From contig CP141731.1 in assembly GCA_035621235.1 (NCBI GenBank), forward strand, positions 434,001 through 498,000: a stretch of 64,000 nucleotides of DNA, read 5' to 3'. The notes beneath the pieces are model-generated. The model was not told where the DNA came from. It made no database searches and saw only the letters and a list, made by a program, of their open reading frames with translations. The DNA comes from Actinomycetaceae bacterium MB13-C1-2 (GTDB lineage Bacteria > Actinomycetota > Actinomycetes > Actinomycetales > Actinomycetaceae). Both the position numbers and the translations under genes were made by a program. Shown here piece by piece: positions 54,847-63,109 of this stretch. The stretch's first letter is position 1, and each line of letters opens with the position of its first letter.

Positions 54847-55271
54847 GACCCCTATTATTAGACGTCAACGTCTTGATTGGGCTCATTGACCCAACCCACG
54901 AACATCACGATGCAGCGCACACCTGGTTTTTCGCGGAGCCCGAACGCCACTGGCTGACCTGCCCGACCACAGAAAATGGTGTCATTCGTATCGTCGCCCA
55001 CCCTCGTTACTCCAACACTCAGCCAGTCTGGATGGCTATGGAGAGCCTTCAGAGTCTCACTGATCTAGCGGACCATGAACGAGTTGCCGAGAACACGACT
55101 CTGATTGGAAACAACGTTGACCGCAGGGCACTCCTGTCCTCTTCCCAGGTCACGGACACGTACCTCGCTCTGCTCGCATTAGAACATGGCGCACAACTAG
55201 CTACCTTTGACCGACACCTCTCGCTATCAGCGCTTCCGGATGACGTCTCAGTGCTCCAGATTCCAAACTAA
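54843..55271 (+). CDS. vapC: VapC-type PIN-domain toxin, apparently without a working antitoxin
   Basis: 142 residues from a TTG that overlaps the old antitoxin stop (TTGA). PIN acidic residues are Asp7 (L-L-D-V-N-V-L), Glu in T-T-E-N-G-V, Asp in V-T-D-T-Y-L and Asp in A-T-F-D-R-H. VapC proteins cut tRNA or rRNA unless bound by VapB. The frame is full-length and all acidic residues are present, although the upstream VapB gene is broken. Either another antitoxin controls it or it is silent. Confidence 0.85.
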   Translation: MRPLLLDVNVLIGLIDPTHEHHDAAHTWFFAEPERHWLTCPTTENGVIRIVAHPRYSNTQPVWMAMESLQSLTDLADHERVAENTTLIGNNVDRRALLSSSQVTDTYLALLALEHGAQLATFDRHLSLSALPDDVSVLQIPN

Positions 55272-55376
55272 CCATCAAGTCGAACTCCCGATTTGTACTT
55301 TAGAAGTCACGAAGAAACCGCTTATATACTGATCTTGAACCCTGGAACTCCTTTGTTGTGCTTCTTCTAGGTTAGA

Positions 55377-56216
55377 TTACGCGGAACCCAACTTCTTACT
55401 AAGTGCCACCGTCTCCTTTGCTGCGTCAATAGCAGCAGCATCGACAAAGCTCCCATCAGCCAGCATCGCCACCCCGCTATTGGAATCGATCGAATTCTTG
55501 AGCTTTGACAGAAGTTCTTCAGCTCGTAAGAGCTTCTCCCGAGGAGGCCTAAACGCGTCACGGATAATCGGCAACTGCCGGGGATGAAGTGCACACCGCC
55601 CTCTGAATCCCAGCGTTTCACCGTGACGTGACGACACTAGCAAACCCTCGTCGTCCCTTATCTGCGGGTACACCGACATAGTCGGCGCTTCGAGGCCCGC
55701 TGCTCGAACAGCGATCACCAATCGCGTTCTGATCCAGTCCAGTCCAGAGTCCGAAGAGATCCCCGTGGAAGATCTCAAATCCAGTTCACCCAGACTCACT
55801 GAAGTCACCGCAGTGTGAGCACTAGCAATCTGGAACAAGTTCTGTACCCCCAGTGCCGTCTCGATAAGTAGATGGAGTTTCCGACCAGGCAGGTTTTGCA
55901 CCAACATTCCAACCTGTTCCGCATTTTCTACCTTGGGAATCCGAATCATCACCGAATCTGGGAGCGCATTCACCGCCTCACAATCCTTCTCGAACCAGGG
56001 TGTTTGAGGTCCGTTAACTCTTACCTGAACCTGCGGGAAATCAGAACTTAGGCCCTCCAACATCTCTCGTAGATTCGCCCGAACGGTATCCTTAACTGAG
56101 GGAGCAATGGCGTCCTCTAGATCAACGATGACCGCCTCTGCTCCGGAGTTAAGTGCTTTCGGGATCCGATCCGGGCGATCCGCAGGAACATACAGCAAAG
56201 TCACCGGGGTCGTCAT
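55377..56216 (-). CDS. HpcH/HpaI aldolase / CitE-like CoA-ester lyase
   Basis: 279 residues. Family marks are L-Y-V-P-A-D-R-P-D-R-I-P-K-A at the start, V-D-L-E-D-A-I-A-P, R-V-N-G, then R-I-P-K-V-E-N and a C-terminal G-R-C-A-L-H-P-R-Q. Relatives cleave malyl-, citramalyl- or beta-methylmalyl-CoA to a CoA ester plus glyoxylate or pyruvate. It overlaps the CoA transferase gene by four bases, so the two probably activate and cleave one hydroxy acid. Confidence 0.87.
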   Translation of the reverse strand: MTTPVTLLYVPADRPDRIPKALNSGAEAVIVDLEDAIAPSVKDTVRANLREMLEGLSSDFPQVQVRVNGPQTPWFEKDCEAVNALPDSVMIRIPKVENAEQVGMLVQNLPGRKLHLLIETALGVQNLFQIASAHTAVTSVSLGELDLRSSTGISSDSGLDWIRTRLVIAVRAAGLEAPTMSVYPQIRDDEGLLVSSRHGETLGFRGRCALHPRQLPIIRDAFRPPREKLLRAEELLSKLKNSIDSNSGVAMLADGSFVDAAAIDAAKETVALSKKLGSA

Positions 56217-57418
56217 ATGTCCCCGTCCTCACGCATAGAAGCAATCTGTAATTTATCGAATCCAAGTTCCTCGAGAATCTGGTCAGTATTCTGACCATGG
56301 CCCCGACCGGTAAACGAAATGACTCCCGGATCAGATGAGAGCCTGAAGAACGGTGCCTGCATCTTCATTTCGCCCAGTTCGTGGTCCTCAACGGAGTAAA
56401 TGGTTCCAAGTGCCTGGAACTGTGGATCGGCCACGATATCTTCTGCATCATAGATTGGCGCCACCGCTGCCTGAGCTTCTTCAAATGCTGAAATCACTTG
56501 ATCGCGTGAACGTTGCCGAATCCAGTCGCCCACGGCCTCGTCAAGAACGTCAGCGTGCTTGGCGCGTTCAGAACCTGAAATAAACCAAGGCTCCTCAATA
56601 AGATCTGGACGGCCGACCAGAGTCATTACCCGCTCAGCAATCGACTGCGCGGAAGTTGAAACCGCGACCCAGTATCCGTCATTGGTCATATAGGTATTCC
56701 GTGGAGCGTTATTGGACGATCGGTTTCCCATTCTTTTTTGCACGGTCCCGAGCTGGTCCCACCTAGTTATCTGTGGTCCGAGCATCGCAAGTATCGGCTC
56801 GATTATCGCCGTATCTACCACCTGGCCCAGACCGGTTTGTTCTCTGCGGTAGAGGGCGACCATAACCGCATACGCGGTTGAAAGTGACGCAATTCCATCT
56901 GCTAGACCAAAGGGCGGTAAGGTCGGGGGGCCATCCGCCTCGCCGGTCATCGACGCGAACCCGCTCATGGCTTCAGCCAAAGTGCCGAATCCCGGCCGGG
57001 ACCGATATGGTCCAATCTGCCCGAATCCTGTGATCCGGGCTAGGACCAACCCAGGATTCTTTGCACTGAGTTCGTCGTAGCTCAAACCCCAGCGCTCCAG
57101 GGTGCCGGGCCGAAAATTCTCAATTACAACATCGGCCGTGCTAGCAAGACGCAAGAAGACCTCACGGCCTCCCGGAGAGCTGAGATTTGCGGTCAAAGTC
57201 CGCTTATTCCTCCCGAGGGTTTTCCACCAAAGATTAATTCCATCCTTGCTTGCACCGTGGTTCCTGGACGGATCGGGACGCCTAGGATGCTCGACTTTTA
57301 CTACATCGGCACCCATGTCTCCGAGATGCATTGCGGTCATTGGTCCAGCGAACAGCGTCGAAGCATCTACTACTCGCAGACCTGCAAGCGCCCCTTGATT
57401 CGGATCGTTAGTCAACAT
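56213..57418 (-). CDS. Class III CoA transferase (CaiB/BaiF family)
   Basis: 401 residues from the ATG at 57418. Marks are L-R-V-V-D-A-S-T-L-F-A-G-P near 12, D-M-G-A-D-V-V-K-V-E-H-P, N-K-R-T-L-T-A-N-L and the late D-P-Q-F-Q-A-L-G-T. The catalytic Asp of the family is expected in the G-x-A-D-G segment (G-L-A-D-G-I-A). It moves CoA between acids, probably making the thioester that the CitE-like partner splits. Confidence 0.88.
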   Translation of the reverse strand: MLTNDPNQGALAGLRVVDASTLFAGPMTAMHLGDMGADVVKVEHPRRPDPSRNHGASKDGINLWWKTLGRNKRTLTANLSSPGGREVFLRLASTADVVIENFRPGTLERWGLSYDELSAKNPGLVLARITGFGQIGPYRSRPGFGTLAEAMSGFASMTGEADGPPTLPPFGLADGIASLSTAYAVMVALYRREQTGLGQVVDTAIIEPILAMLGPQITRWDQLGTVQKRMGNRSSNNAPRNTYMTNDGYWVAVSTSAQSIAERVMTLVGRPDLIEEPWFISGSERAKHADVLDEAVGDWIRQRSRDQVISAFEEAQAAVAPIYDAEDIVADPQFQALGTIYSVEDHELGEMKMQAPFFRLSSDPGVISFTGRGHGQNTDQILEELGFDKLQIASMREDGDI

Positions 57419-57426
57419 TTTCCCTC

Positions 57427-59451
57427 TTACAAGTCCCATGCCACACGGAAACCGACCGTAGCGGCACGGGAAGTTCCCAGGCCGCCCAGCAACAACTTGA
57501 CTGCATAGTCGGGTGAGTGAACTCCGCCCTCGATATACCAGTCAGATCCATAAGCGCAGTAGTCTGAACCACCTTTAATCATGCAGAATCGGCTTCGACC
57601 ATCTGAGTGCTCGCTCTCAGTCCAGTTCCAGACACGAGGTGATCCATACTCAAACCCATCTTGCTCGGCCGCCATTTGCCACTCATCCTCGTCAGGAAGG
57701 CGTCCGCCAACCCACTGGCAATAGGCGCGCGCATCATCAAGATCGACAAACACAACTGGCTCTTCCTCGGCATGTTCAACAGGCCTTCCGTCCTCCCAAT
57801 CCAACAAGAAACGGTTTTGGACCGCTGGTACGTATCCACTCTGGCTCAAGAACTTCGCAAACTGGCCCCTGGTAACTTCTCGTTTTGCTACAGCAATGTC
57901 GTTTTCTAGGATGACTTCTCGCTGCAACGTTCGGGGATCGTGCAAGCGAGGAGGCAGAGGCTTCCACTCATCAACATATGGAGCCCCCTGATACATCCCG
58001 GTCTCACGCGCTCTGTGACGGACAGTAAGGACATAATGACCCTCCGAAACTACGACGCACTCGTCTAGACCAAAATCGTGTCCCGAGCCGAGCAGTTGGC
58101 TCGGTTCAAACATTCTGGGAGGAGCAACTCGATTCGCAATTCGGTGTGGGAATCTAGTGTCGTGAGACTGCGAAACCTGGCTTAATTCCTCGTTGACTTC
58201 GTCAATCCAAGTAGGCTTCACTTCAGTGCGAGGCCACCCAACAATCGCGGCGATAGATCTTCCCGGAATTCTGAGCGTTGGCAACTGCGAGTCCTGACCG
58301 AGCACCTGATAGTCGTAGTTTTCATCCGGAGCTTCTAGGACGGGTCCTTCGTAGTCGTCATGACTGCGGTTCACGAGAGTCCAAAGACTGACTCCTTGCT
58401 TTTTCCAGCGTGATGCATAAATCCCAGAATTTTCGGCATGAGGACTAAGTGGCGACAGTGGCTCCCAATCACCGCTCAGTAGCAGATCACTTGTAGCTCT
58501 TTGTATCGTGAGCATAGTCTTGACATTGGCACTGTCACGTTTGGACCAACCAACCCAGACGCCGAAGACGACTTCCCAGATCATTATGCCCACGCCATTC
58601 AGCCAAGCCGACTGAATCTCTTCGCTGTGGTCCCGGTGCCACCGTCGCACATGGTGTTGCATGTGCGCACGTTCAAACCAGTGTGACCTGAGCACTCCCG
58701 GCACAGGCGAATCCGCAAAGAATTGGGCCCAAGAACCAGCATGGTCTTCAATCCGTTCAACAGCAAGCTTTGATTCACCCTCTAGAACCAATCCCGGCTT
58801 CGCAGCCTCCAGCGCAGCAACAAAGTCCGGTTCGGCCTTCTTGAGGGTGTCCAGGAATACCCCGTCAGCGTCTAAGTCTCCTACTAGATTCGCCAGTTCT
58901 TCCTGATCACTACCGCTCCGTCGTGTCCCCTGATCCCACGGATTGTAATCAACAAAGACTCGGACGTCGTGTTGGTGGAAGTAGTCAACCAGATCTCTGA
59001 GTCCAGGAACCCCTCTGTAGTAGTCCCATTGGTTGCGATCATCTATGCCGATCACCGGATAGGCGTGCCACAAAACAACCGCATCCAGACCGCCGAACCG
59101 CTCTTTCGCATCATTCAATAGGCGAGCCGGAGTGAACTTATGTTCCTCGAACGAGTACAACAGTTCGTCCCATAGCCAAACTTGCGCCACCGCAAAACAA
59201 CTTGATGCCCATACCGCCTGCGGCTTCTGATAGATCCCGCCCTGGTATCGGTGCCTTGCGGCAGCGTCCTCGCGCCATTGGTGTAGCGCACTGCGCCAGG
59301 CCTGCCTATCTTTCGGATCTTGAGGTCCCGCAAAAATCTTGGCCTGGTCGAGTGCCACTTTATCCTCATCCGCCAGGTTGCCCTCTGAATCAAAAGTCAC
59401 CTCGGTCCACCTGTCGATTGCGCGAGGAACCAAGGAGTCAAAAGCGTACAT
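57427..59451 (-). CDS. Glycosidase-like protein fused to a SUMF1/formylglycine-enzyme-type domain
   Basis: 674 residues from the ATG at 59451 (AGGAAGAAG upstream). The N-terminal part to about 380 looks like a TIM-barrel glycosidase: V-V-L-W-H-A-Y-P-V near 145, V-R-V-F-V-D-Y-N-P-W-D, D-A-D-G-V-F-L-D-T and L-V-L-E-G-E. A beta-rich segment follows. Residues about 516-674 are SUMF1-like (E-V-T-R-G-Q-F-A-K-F-L, D-D-A-R-A-Y-C-Q-W-V-G-G-R-L-P, V-W-N-W-T-E-S, K-G-G-S-D-Y, G-F-R-V-A-W). No signal peptide is seen. The joining of these domains is uncommon. It stands between ribokinase and CoA transferase genes in one operon. Confidence 0.65.
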   Translation of the reverse strand: MYAFDSLVPRAIDRWTEVTFDSEGNLADEDKVALDQAKIFAGPQDPKDRQAWRSALHQWREDAAARHRYQGGIYQKPQAVWASSCFAVAQVWLWDELLYSFEEHKFTPARLLNDAKERFGGLDAVVLWHAYPVIGIDDRNQWDYYRGVPGLRDLVDYFHQHDVRVFVDYNPWDQGTRRSGSDQEELANLVGDLDADGVFLDTLKKAEPDFVAALEAAKPGLVLEGESKLAVERIEDHAGSWAQFFADSPVPGVLRSHWFERAHMQHHVRRWHRDHSEEIQSAWLNGVGIMIWEVVFGVWVGWSKRDSANVKTMLTIQRATSDLLLSGDWEPLSPLSPHAENSGIYASRWKKQGVSLWTLVNRSHDDYEGPVLEAPDENYDYQVLGQDSQLPTLRIPGRSIAAIVGWPRTEVKPTWIDEVNEELSQVSQSHDTRFPHRIANRVAPPRMFEPSQLLGSGHDFGLDECVVVSEGHYVLTVRHRARETGMYQGAPYVDEWKPLPPRLHDPRTLQREVILENDIAVAKREVTRGQFAKFLSQSGYVPAVQNRFLLDWEDGRPVEHAEEEPVVFVDLDDARAYCQWVGGRLPDEDEWQMAAEQDGFEYGSPRVWNWTESEHSDGRSRFCMIKGGSDYCAYGSDWYIEGGVHSPDYAVKLLLGGLGTSRAATVGFRVAWDL

Positions 59452-59452
59452 T

Positions 59453-60403
59453 TTACTTCTTCCTGACGGATTCAAGCTTTGAGACGACTTCGTCATACGT
59501 CGGTATAGCTTCTTGGGCACCGACCTTTTCTACCGCCAGCGCTGAGGCAGCGGAGGCAAACTTCACGGCATCGGTGATCGTTTCTCCTTTGGCTACGCGT
59601 GCAGCTAGTGCTCCGCAAAAGGTGTCACCGGCGCCAACGGTGTCAATCGTTCGTGCAGGTAAAGCTGGCTCATAAACCGGCGCCGAGTCTTGCTCGAAAT
59701 ACATGGCCCCGGCGCTACCGAGTGTGACAATAACCGACGCCACTCGAGTTAAGAGAACGCGTGCTAGGTTCTCTACTCCATCCCGGTGAATCCGGTCAGC
59801 TTCCTCGGCACTCCTCAGAATCGAGACTAGGTCCCTGGCTTCATGTTCGTTCACGACCAGCACATCGGTCTCTCTCCACAGGCCGTAAGGCAAGGGTTGC
59901 GATGGTGCGGCGTTCAGAATGAAAGGAATGCCTCGGGATCTCGCCTTTGCGGCCACAATCAGTTCAGGAAGGGGGATCTCCATCTGACCTAGTAGAACGC
60001 TGGCCTGCCGAATGATCTCTTTTTGCTGATGGCCAACCTCTAGTCTCGCATTAGCCCCGGGAGCAACGACGATTGCATTCTCTCCATTCGAGTCCACCGT
60101 TATCAGTGCCGTTCCGTTTGGACCTTCAACGGTCTGGAGCCCCGACACATCTACGCCACAGTCTTCCATCGACTTTCGCGAAATCCCGGCGAGGCTATCA
60201 GTGCCCAGCGCTCCTATCATCGCCGTCCGACAGCCACCCGCCTTCGCTGCAGCACAGGCTTGATTTGCCCCCTTGCCCCCGGGCGAGTACTTGAGTTCAC
60301 CTCCAAGCACCGTTTCTCCAGCCCTGGGTATCCGACTGGTCGCAACGACTAAATCAACGTTGGCGGACCCAACGACTACAACCAAATTGTCTGTTGGTTT
60401 CAT
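59453..60403 (-). CDS. Ribokinase-type PfkB sugar kinase
   Basis: 316 residues from the ATG at 60403. Substrate motif S-A-N-V-D-L, G-G-K-G-A-N-Q-A near 43, N-E-H-E-A and the anion-hole motif D-T-V-G-A-G-D-T-F-C-G-A-L close to the C-terminus are all as in ribokinase RbsK. It phosphorylates ribose or a related pentose at O5. It overlaps the ADP-ribosylglycohydrolase gene by four bases, so the ribose may come from the latter's action. Confidence 0.88.
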   Translation of the reverse strand: MKPTDNLVVVVGSANVDLVVATSRIPRAGETVLGGELKYSPGGKGANQACAAAKAGGCRTAMIGALGTDSLAGISRKSMEDCGVDVSGLQTVEGPNGTALITVDSNGENAIVVAPGANARLEVGHQQKEIIRQASVLLGQMEIPLPELIVAAKARSRGIPFILNAAPSQPLPYGLWRETDVLVVNEHEARDLVSILRSAEEADRIHRDGVENLARVLLTRVASVIVTLGSAGAMYFEQDSAPVYEPALPARTIDTVGAGDTFCGALAARVAKGETITDAVKFASAASALAVEKVGAQEAIPTYDEVVSKLESVRKK

Positions 60404-61788
60404 GATCGTCTGTCTCCCAATGCGCAAGTGCGCTCCACCAGACCCGCTATGGCTAAAGATCCGTCAGTCAGATTCTTGGCGGGAACTGAAGTAGCAATCC
60501 TGCCCTCGATCGGTTCGGTCCAATAAGAATCAATGTCTCCTTCTGCGAGTGCTCCGACCACGGCTCCCACGGTTGCGCCCACCGAATCCGTATCCCAACC
60601 TGCAGTCACCGCGAGCGAAATGCTGGTAACAAAGTTCCCCTTACCAGCACTCAGCGCAAAAGCGATGGTGGCGGCATTGTTCAAGACGTGCACCCAGTGC
60701 AGATGCCCGTACTCTTCGTGGAGAGAGTCAAGCGCGATGCGCACATCCGTCTCCGCATCATCCCCAGATAGCTCGCACTGACGACCCAAATCGCGTCCGA
60801 ATGTTATTGCCGCGTGAAGACGCGACTTTGGGGGAACAACCTTTATGGCTTCATCCAACACTTCCTCTACAGTGCTAGCACCTAGAGACGCCCAGCACAG
60901 GGCAGCGCTCCACATTGCGCCGTAGATTCCGTTCCTCGTGTGTGACAGACGAGCATCACGCCAGGCCATATTTACAGCCGTGTCCAAGCTCCCGGGGTTT
61001 ATCCAACCGAACAAGTCAGCACGAATCAGCGCTCCGATCCATTCGCGGAACGGGTTGAGATGAGTAGCTGTTTCCGGAACAGGTCGTGCGTCCAATATGT
61101 TTCGGTATGCCGCCCTTTCGGCTGTAAAAGCACGTCCAGCTGGCAACGAGTTCAACCACAGTGTGGCAACATCGTCCGTGGTGAAGTCTGGCCCCCGATC
61201 TTCCACGAGTTCTAGCGCCAGGATTGGATAGTTAAGGTCGTCGTCCTCGGGCATCCCAGAGATGTTTTCTTCCAGAGCTACGGGCGCACTCCTTCGATTC
61301 CATGGCCATCGTCTTGCCACCTCGGCAGGTAGCCCCACTTCGGTGAACCAAGACTGAAGCGGCCAACGACCGGTAGCGCGGAGAATCTCCTCTATTCCTT
61401 CACGAGGAATCTTTTCAACCGGCTTTCCGAGCAAACAGCCAACACTTCTTCCCAGCCATGCCCCGTAGACACGACGCCTGTACTGTGAATCCGCACGACA
61501 AAAGAGGGCAGAATCAGTGTCAATAAGTGCGCGGATCGATTCCCAGTCATTCGGTTCATCATCTGAATTCGCAGCGATCGACTCATCGATTTCTGCAAGT
61601 AACTTTCTCGCAAGCTCCCTTAGTTCGGGCGAGGCAGGAACCTGTGAAGCGCCGCTCACCGCAGGGATCGGGTCACCACCCGCCTCAACCCACCGTTGCA
61701 ACCACGGCGCTATGTCCAGTCCCTCTGCAGAGCTCTGAACAAACTCGTGCGGAAGAAGATCCTCTGGCTGTGCCCACGTAAGTCGCAT
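60400..61788 (-). CDS. ADP-ribosylglycohydrolase-family protein (long form)
   Basis: 462 residues. The catalytic fold begins near residue 105 with R-R-V-Y-G-A-W-L-G-R-S-V-G-C-L-L-G-K-P-V-E. The metal-site motifs are E-D-D-D-L-N-Y and a late G-W-D-T-D-S-V-G-A-T-V-G-A. A leader of about 100 residues (T-W-A-Q-P-E-D-L-L-P-H-E) is shared by this branch, which is often found in actinobacterial sugar operons. Classical members release ADP-ribose from proteins; this branch probably cleaves a small N- or O-riboside (inference). It overlaps the ribokinase gene. Confidence 0.83.
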   Translation of the reverse strand: MRLTWAQPEDLLPHEFVQSSAEGLDIAPWLQRWVEAGGDPIPAVSGASQVPASPELRELARKLLAEIDESIAANSDDEPNDWESIRALIDTDSALFCRADSQYRRRVYGAWLGRSVGCLLGKPVEKIPREGIEEILRATGRWPLQSWFTEVGLPAEVARRWPWNRRSAPVALEENISGMPEDDDLNYPILALELVEDRGPDFTTDDVATLWLNSLPAGRAFTAERAAYRNILDARPVPETATHLNPFREWIGALIRADLFGWINPGSLDTAVNMAWRDARLSHTRNGIYGAMWSAALCWASLGASTVEEVLDEAIKVVPPKSRLHAAITFGRDLGRQCELSGDDAETDVRIALDSLHEEYGHLHWVHVLNNAATIAFALSAGKGNFVTSISLAVTAGWDTDSVGATVGAVVGALAEGDIDSYWTEPIEGRIATSVPAKNLTDGSLAIAGLVERTCALGDRRS

Positions 61789-61899
61789 AGTTCCTTATCT
61801 TTCTCCATCGAAGTATTCTGATTGGATGTGTTGCCTCTGGCTACCGAGGCGTGCTCCGTTGTCGCTTAGTGGGCTCCGGCAGTCTTCTTGATCCCGTTT

Positions 61900-63069
61900 C
61901 TATCCATCTTTGGAGTGCAACACCTGATCCAAGGTCACCGCTCTTCTCTGACTCGCGTTGAGGTCCGACTGGACAATTTCAGTTGCTACCGCACCCAACA
62001 GTCGACCAGTCGCACGAATGTCCATCTTCGACGCGGCCTCGACCTGATCCAACCAGATGGACGGCACCGACTCTGAACCTCCAAGCGCTGAGCAAACAGC
62101 TCCGGCCATGACAGCAATCGAGTCTGCATCCCGCCCGTAGTTAACTGCGCCCAACACCGACTCTTTGTAGTCTCCCTGGTAACCAATAATCATTCCCAGG
62201 GCCACAGGAAGCTCTTCAATCGACTTAGTGCGCGATGGACGTCGCGCATCCATAGACATCTCTCGGTAGGCGTCACCCACCGTATCGAAAGGCGCTACTG
62301 CTTCCCGGAGAACCTGTTGAAACCTTCGTCTTTCTTCATCGCTTGAACCGACGCGGCCAAAGCCCTTTGCGGCCTCGGCCACCGCGATCAGAGCACCCTT
62401 GGTGCCGTCGTGAGCCAACGAGATCGCTTCCTCGGTAACCGAGTCAACCGTGGCTTCGGACGATAAGGCAGCCGCAACCATCGCCGCGAAAACTCCGGCT
62501 GCTTCGCGGCCATAACTGGATTGGTGTGCCCCAGCAATGTCAATGGCTTCCGTATAGGCAGCTCGTGGATCGCCAGGGTTTACCACTCCCACCGGCGCCA
62601 TATACATGGCGGCCCCGCAGTTGACGATGTTGCCCACTCCGGCTTCACGAGGATCTACATGACCGTAGTGCAAACGTGCTACTAGCCATTTCTCTGCTAG
62701 GAAGACCCGCTGGAGCACCAGAGCGGACATGTCCAACTCCGGAACCCAGCGGGGCTCACCAATCATTAGAGGAACCATGTCCGACGCCATGGCATACGCA
62801 TCCAAATGAGACCTACGTTTTGCGTACACCTCGACCAATAGCTGGGTCATCAGTGTGTCGTCTGTGACGTGGCCGTCTCCCTTGTAATAGGGCGCAATTG
62901 GCCTCGCCTCCCGCCAGTTGGGAAACCATGGAGCGACGATACCTTCAACACGGCCACCATGGCGTTCTTCGATTTGCTCAGGGGTCCACCCCTCAACCGC
63001 ACCACCGAGAGCATCACCAACGGCAGCTCCTGTTACAACGGCGATGGCACGGTCTTCAAGCCAACTCAC
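61900..63069 (-). CDS. ADP-ribosylglycohydrolase-family protein (short form)
   Basis: 389 residues from a GTG that follows GGAGG. The start is G-A-A-V-G-D-A-L-G-G-A-V-E-G, with V-T-D-D-T-L-M-T-Q (metal Asp and Thr) and a late N-Y-G-R-D-A-D-S-I-A-V-M-A-G. It differs from the gene downstream in its N-terminus and length and is not a recent duplicate. Two such proteins next to each other suggest two steps or two substrates. It lies 40 bases after the binding protein gene. Confidence 0.85.
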   Translation of the reverse strand: MSWLEDRAIAVVTGAAVGDALGGAVEGWTPEQIEERHGGRVEGIVAPWFPNWREARPIAPYYKGDGHVTDDTLMTQLLVEVYAKRRSHLDAYAMASDMVPLMIGEPRWVPELDMSALVLQRVFLAEKWLVARLHYGHVDPREAGVGNIVNCGAAMYMAPVGVVNPGDPRAAYTEAIDIAGAHQSSYGREAAGVFAAMVAAALSSEATVDSVTEEAISLAHDGTKGALIAVAEAAKGFGRVGSSDEERRRFQQVLREAVAPFDTVGDAYREMSMDARRPSRTKSIEELPVALGMIIGYQGDYKESVLGAVNYGRDADSIAVMAGAVCSALGGSESVPSIWLDQVEAASKMDIRATGRLLGAVATEIVQSDLNASQRRAVTLDQVLHSKDG

Positions 63070-63109
63070 AACTGGCCTCCTTGAAATGTTTAGTGTTGAG
63101 CGATTTCTG

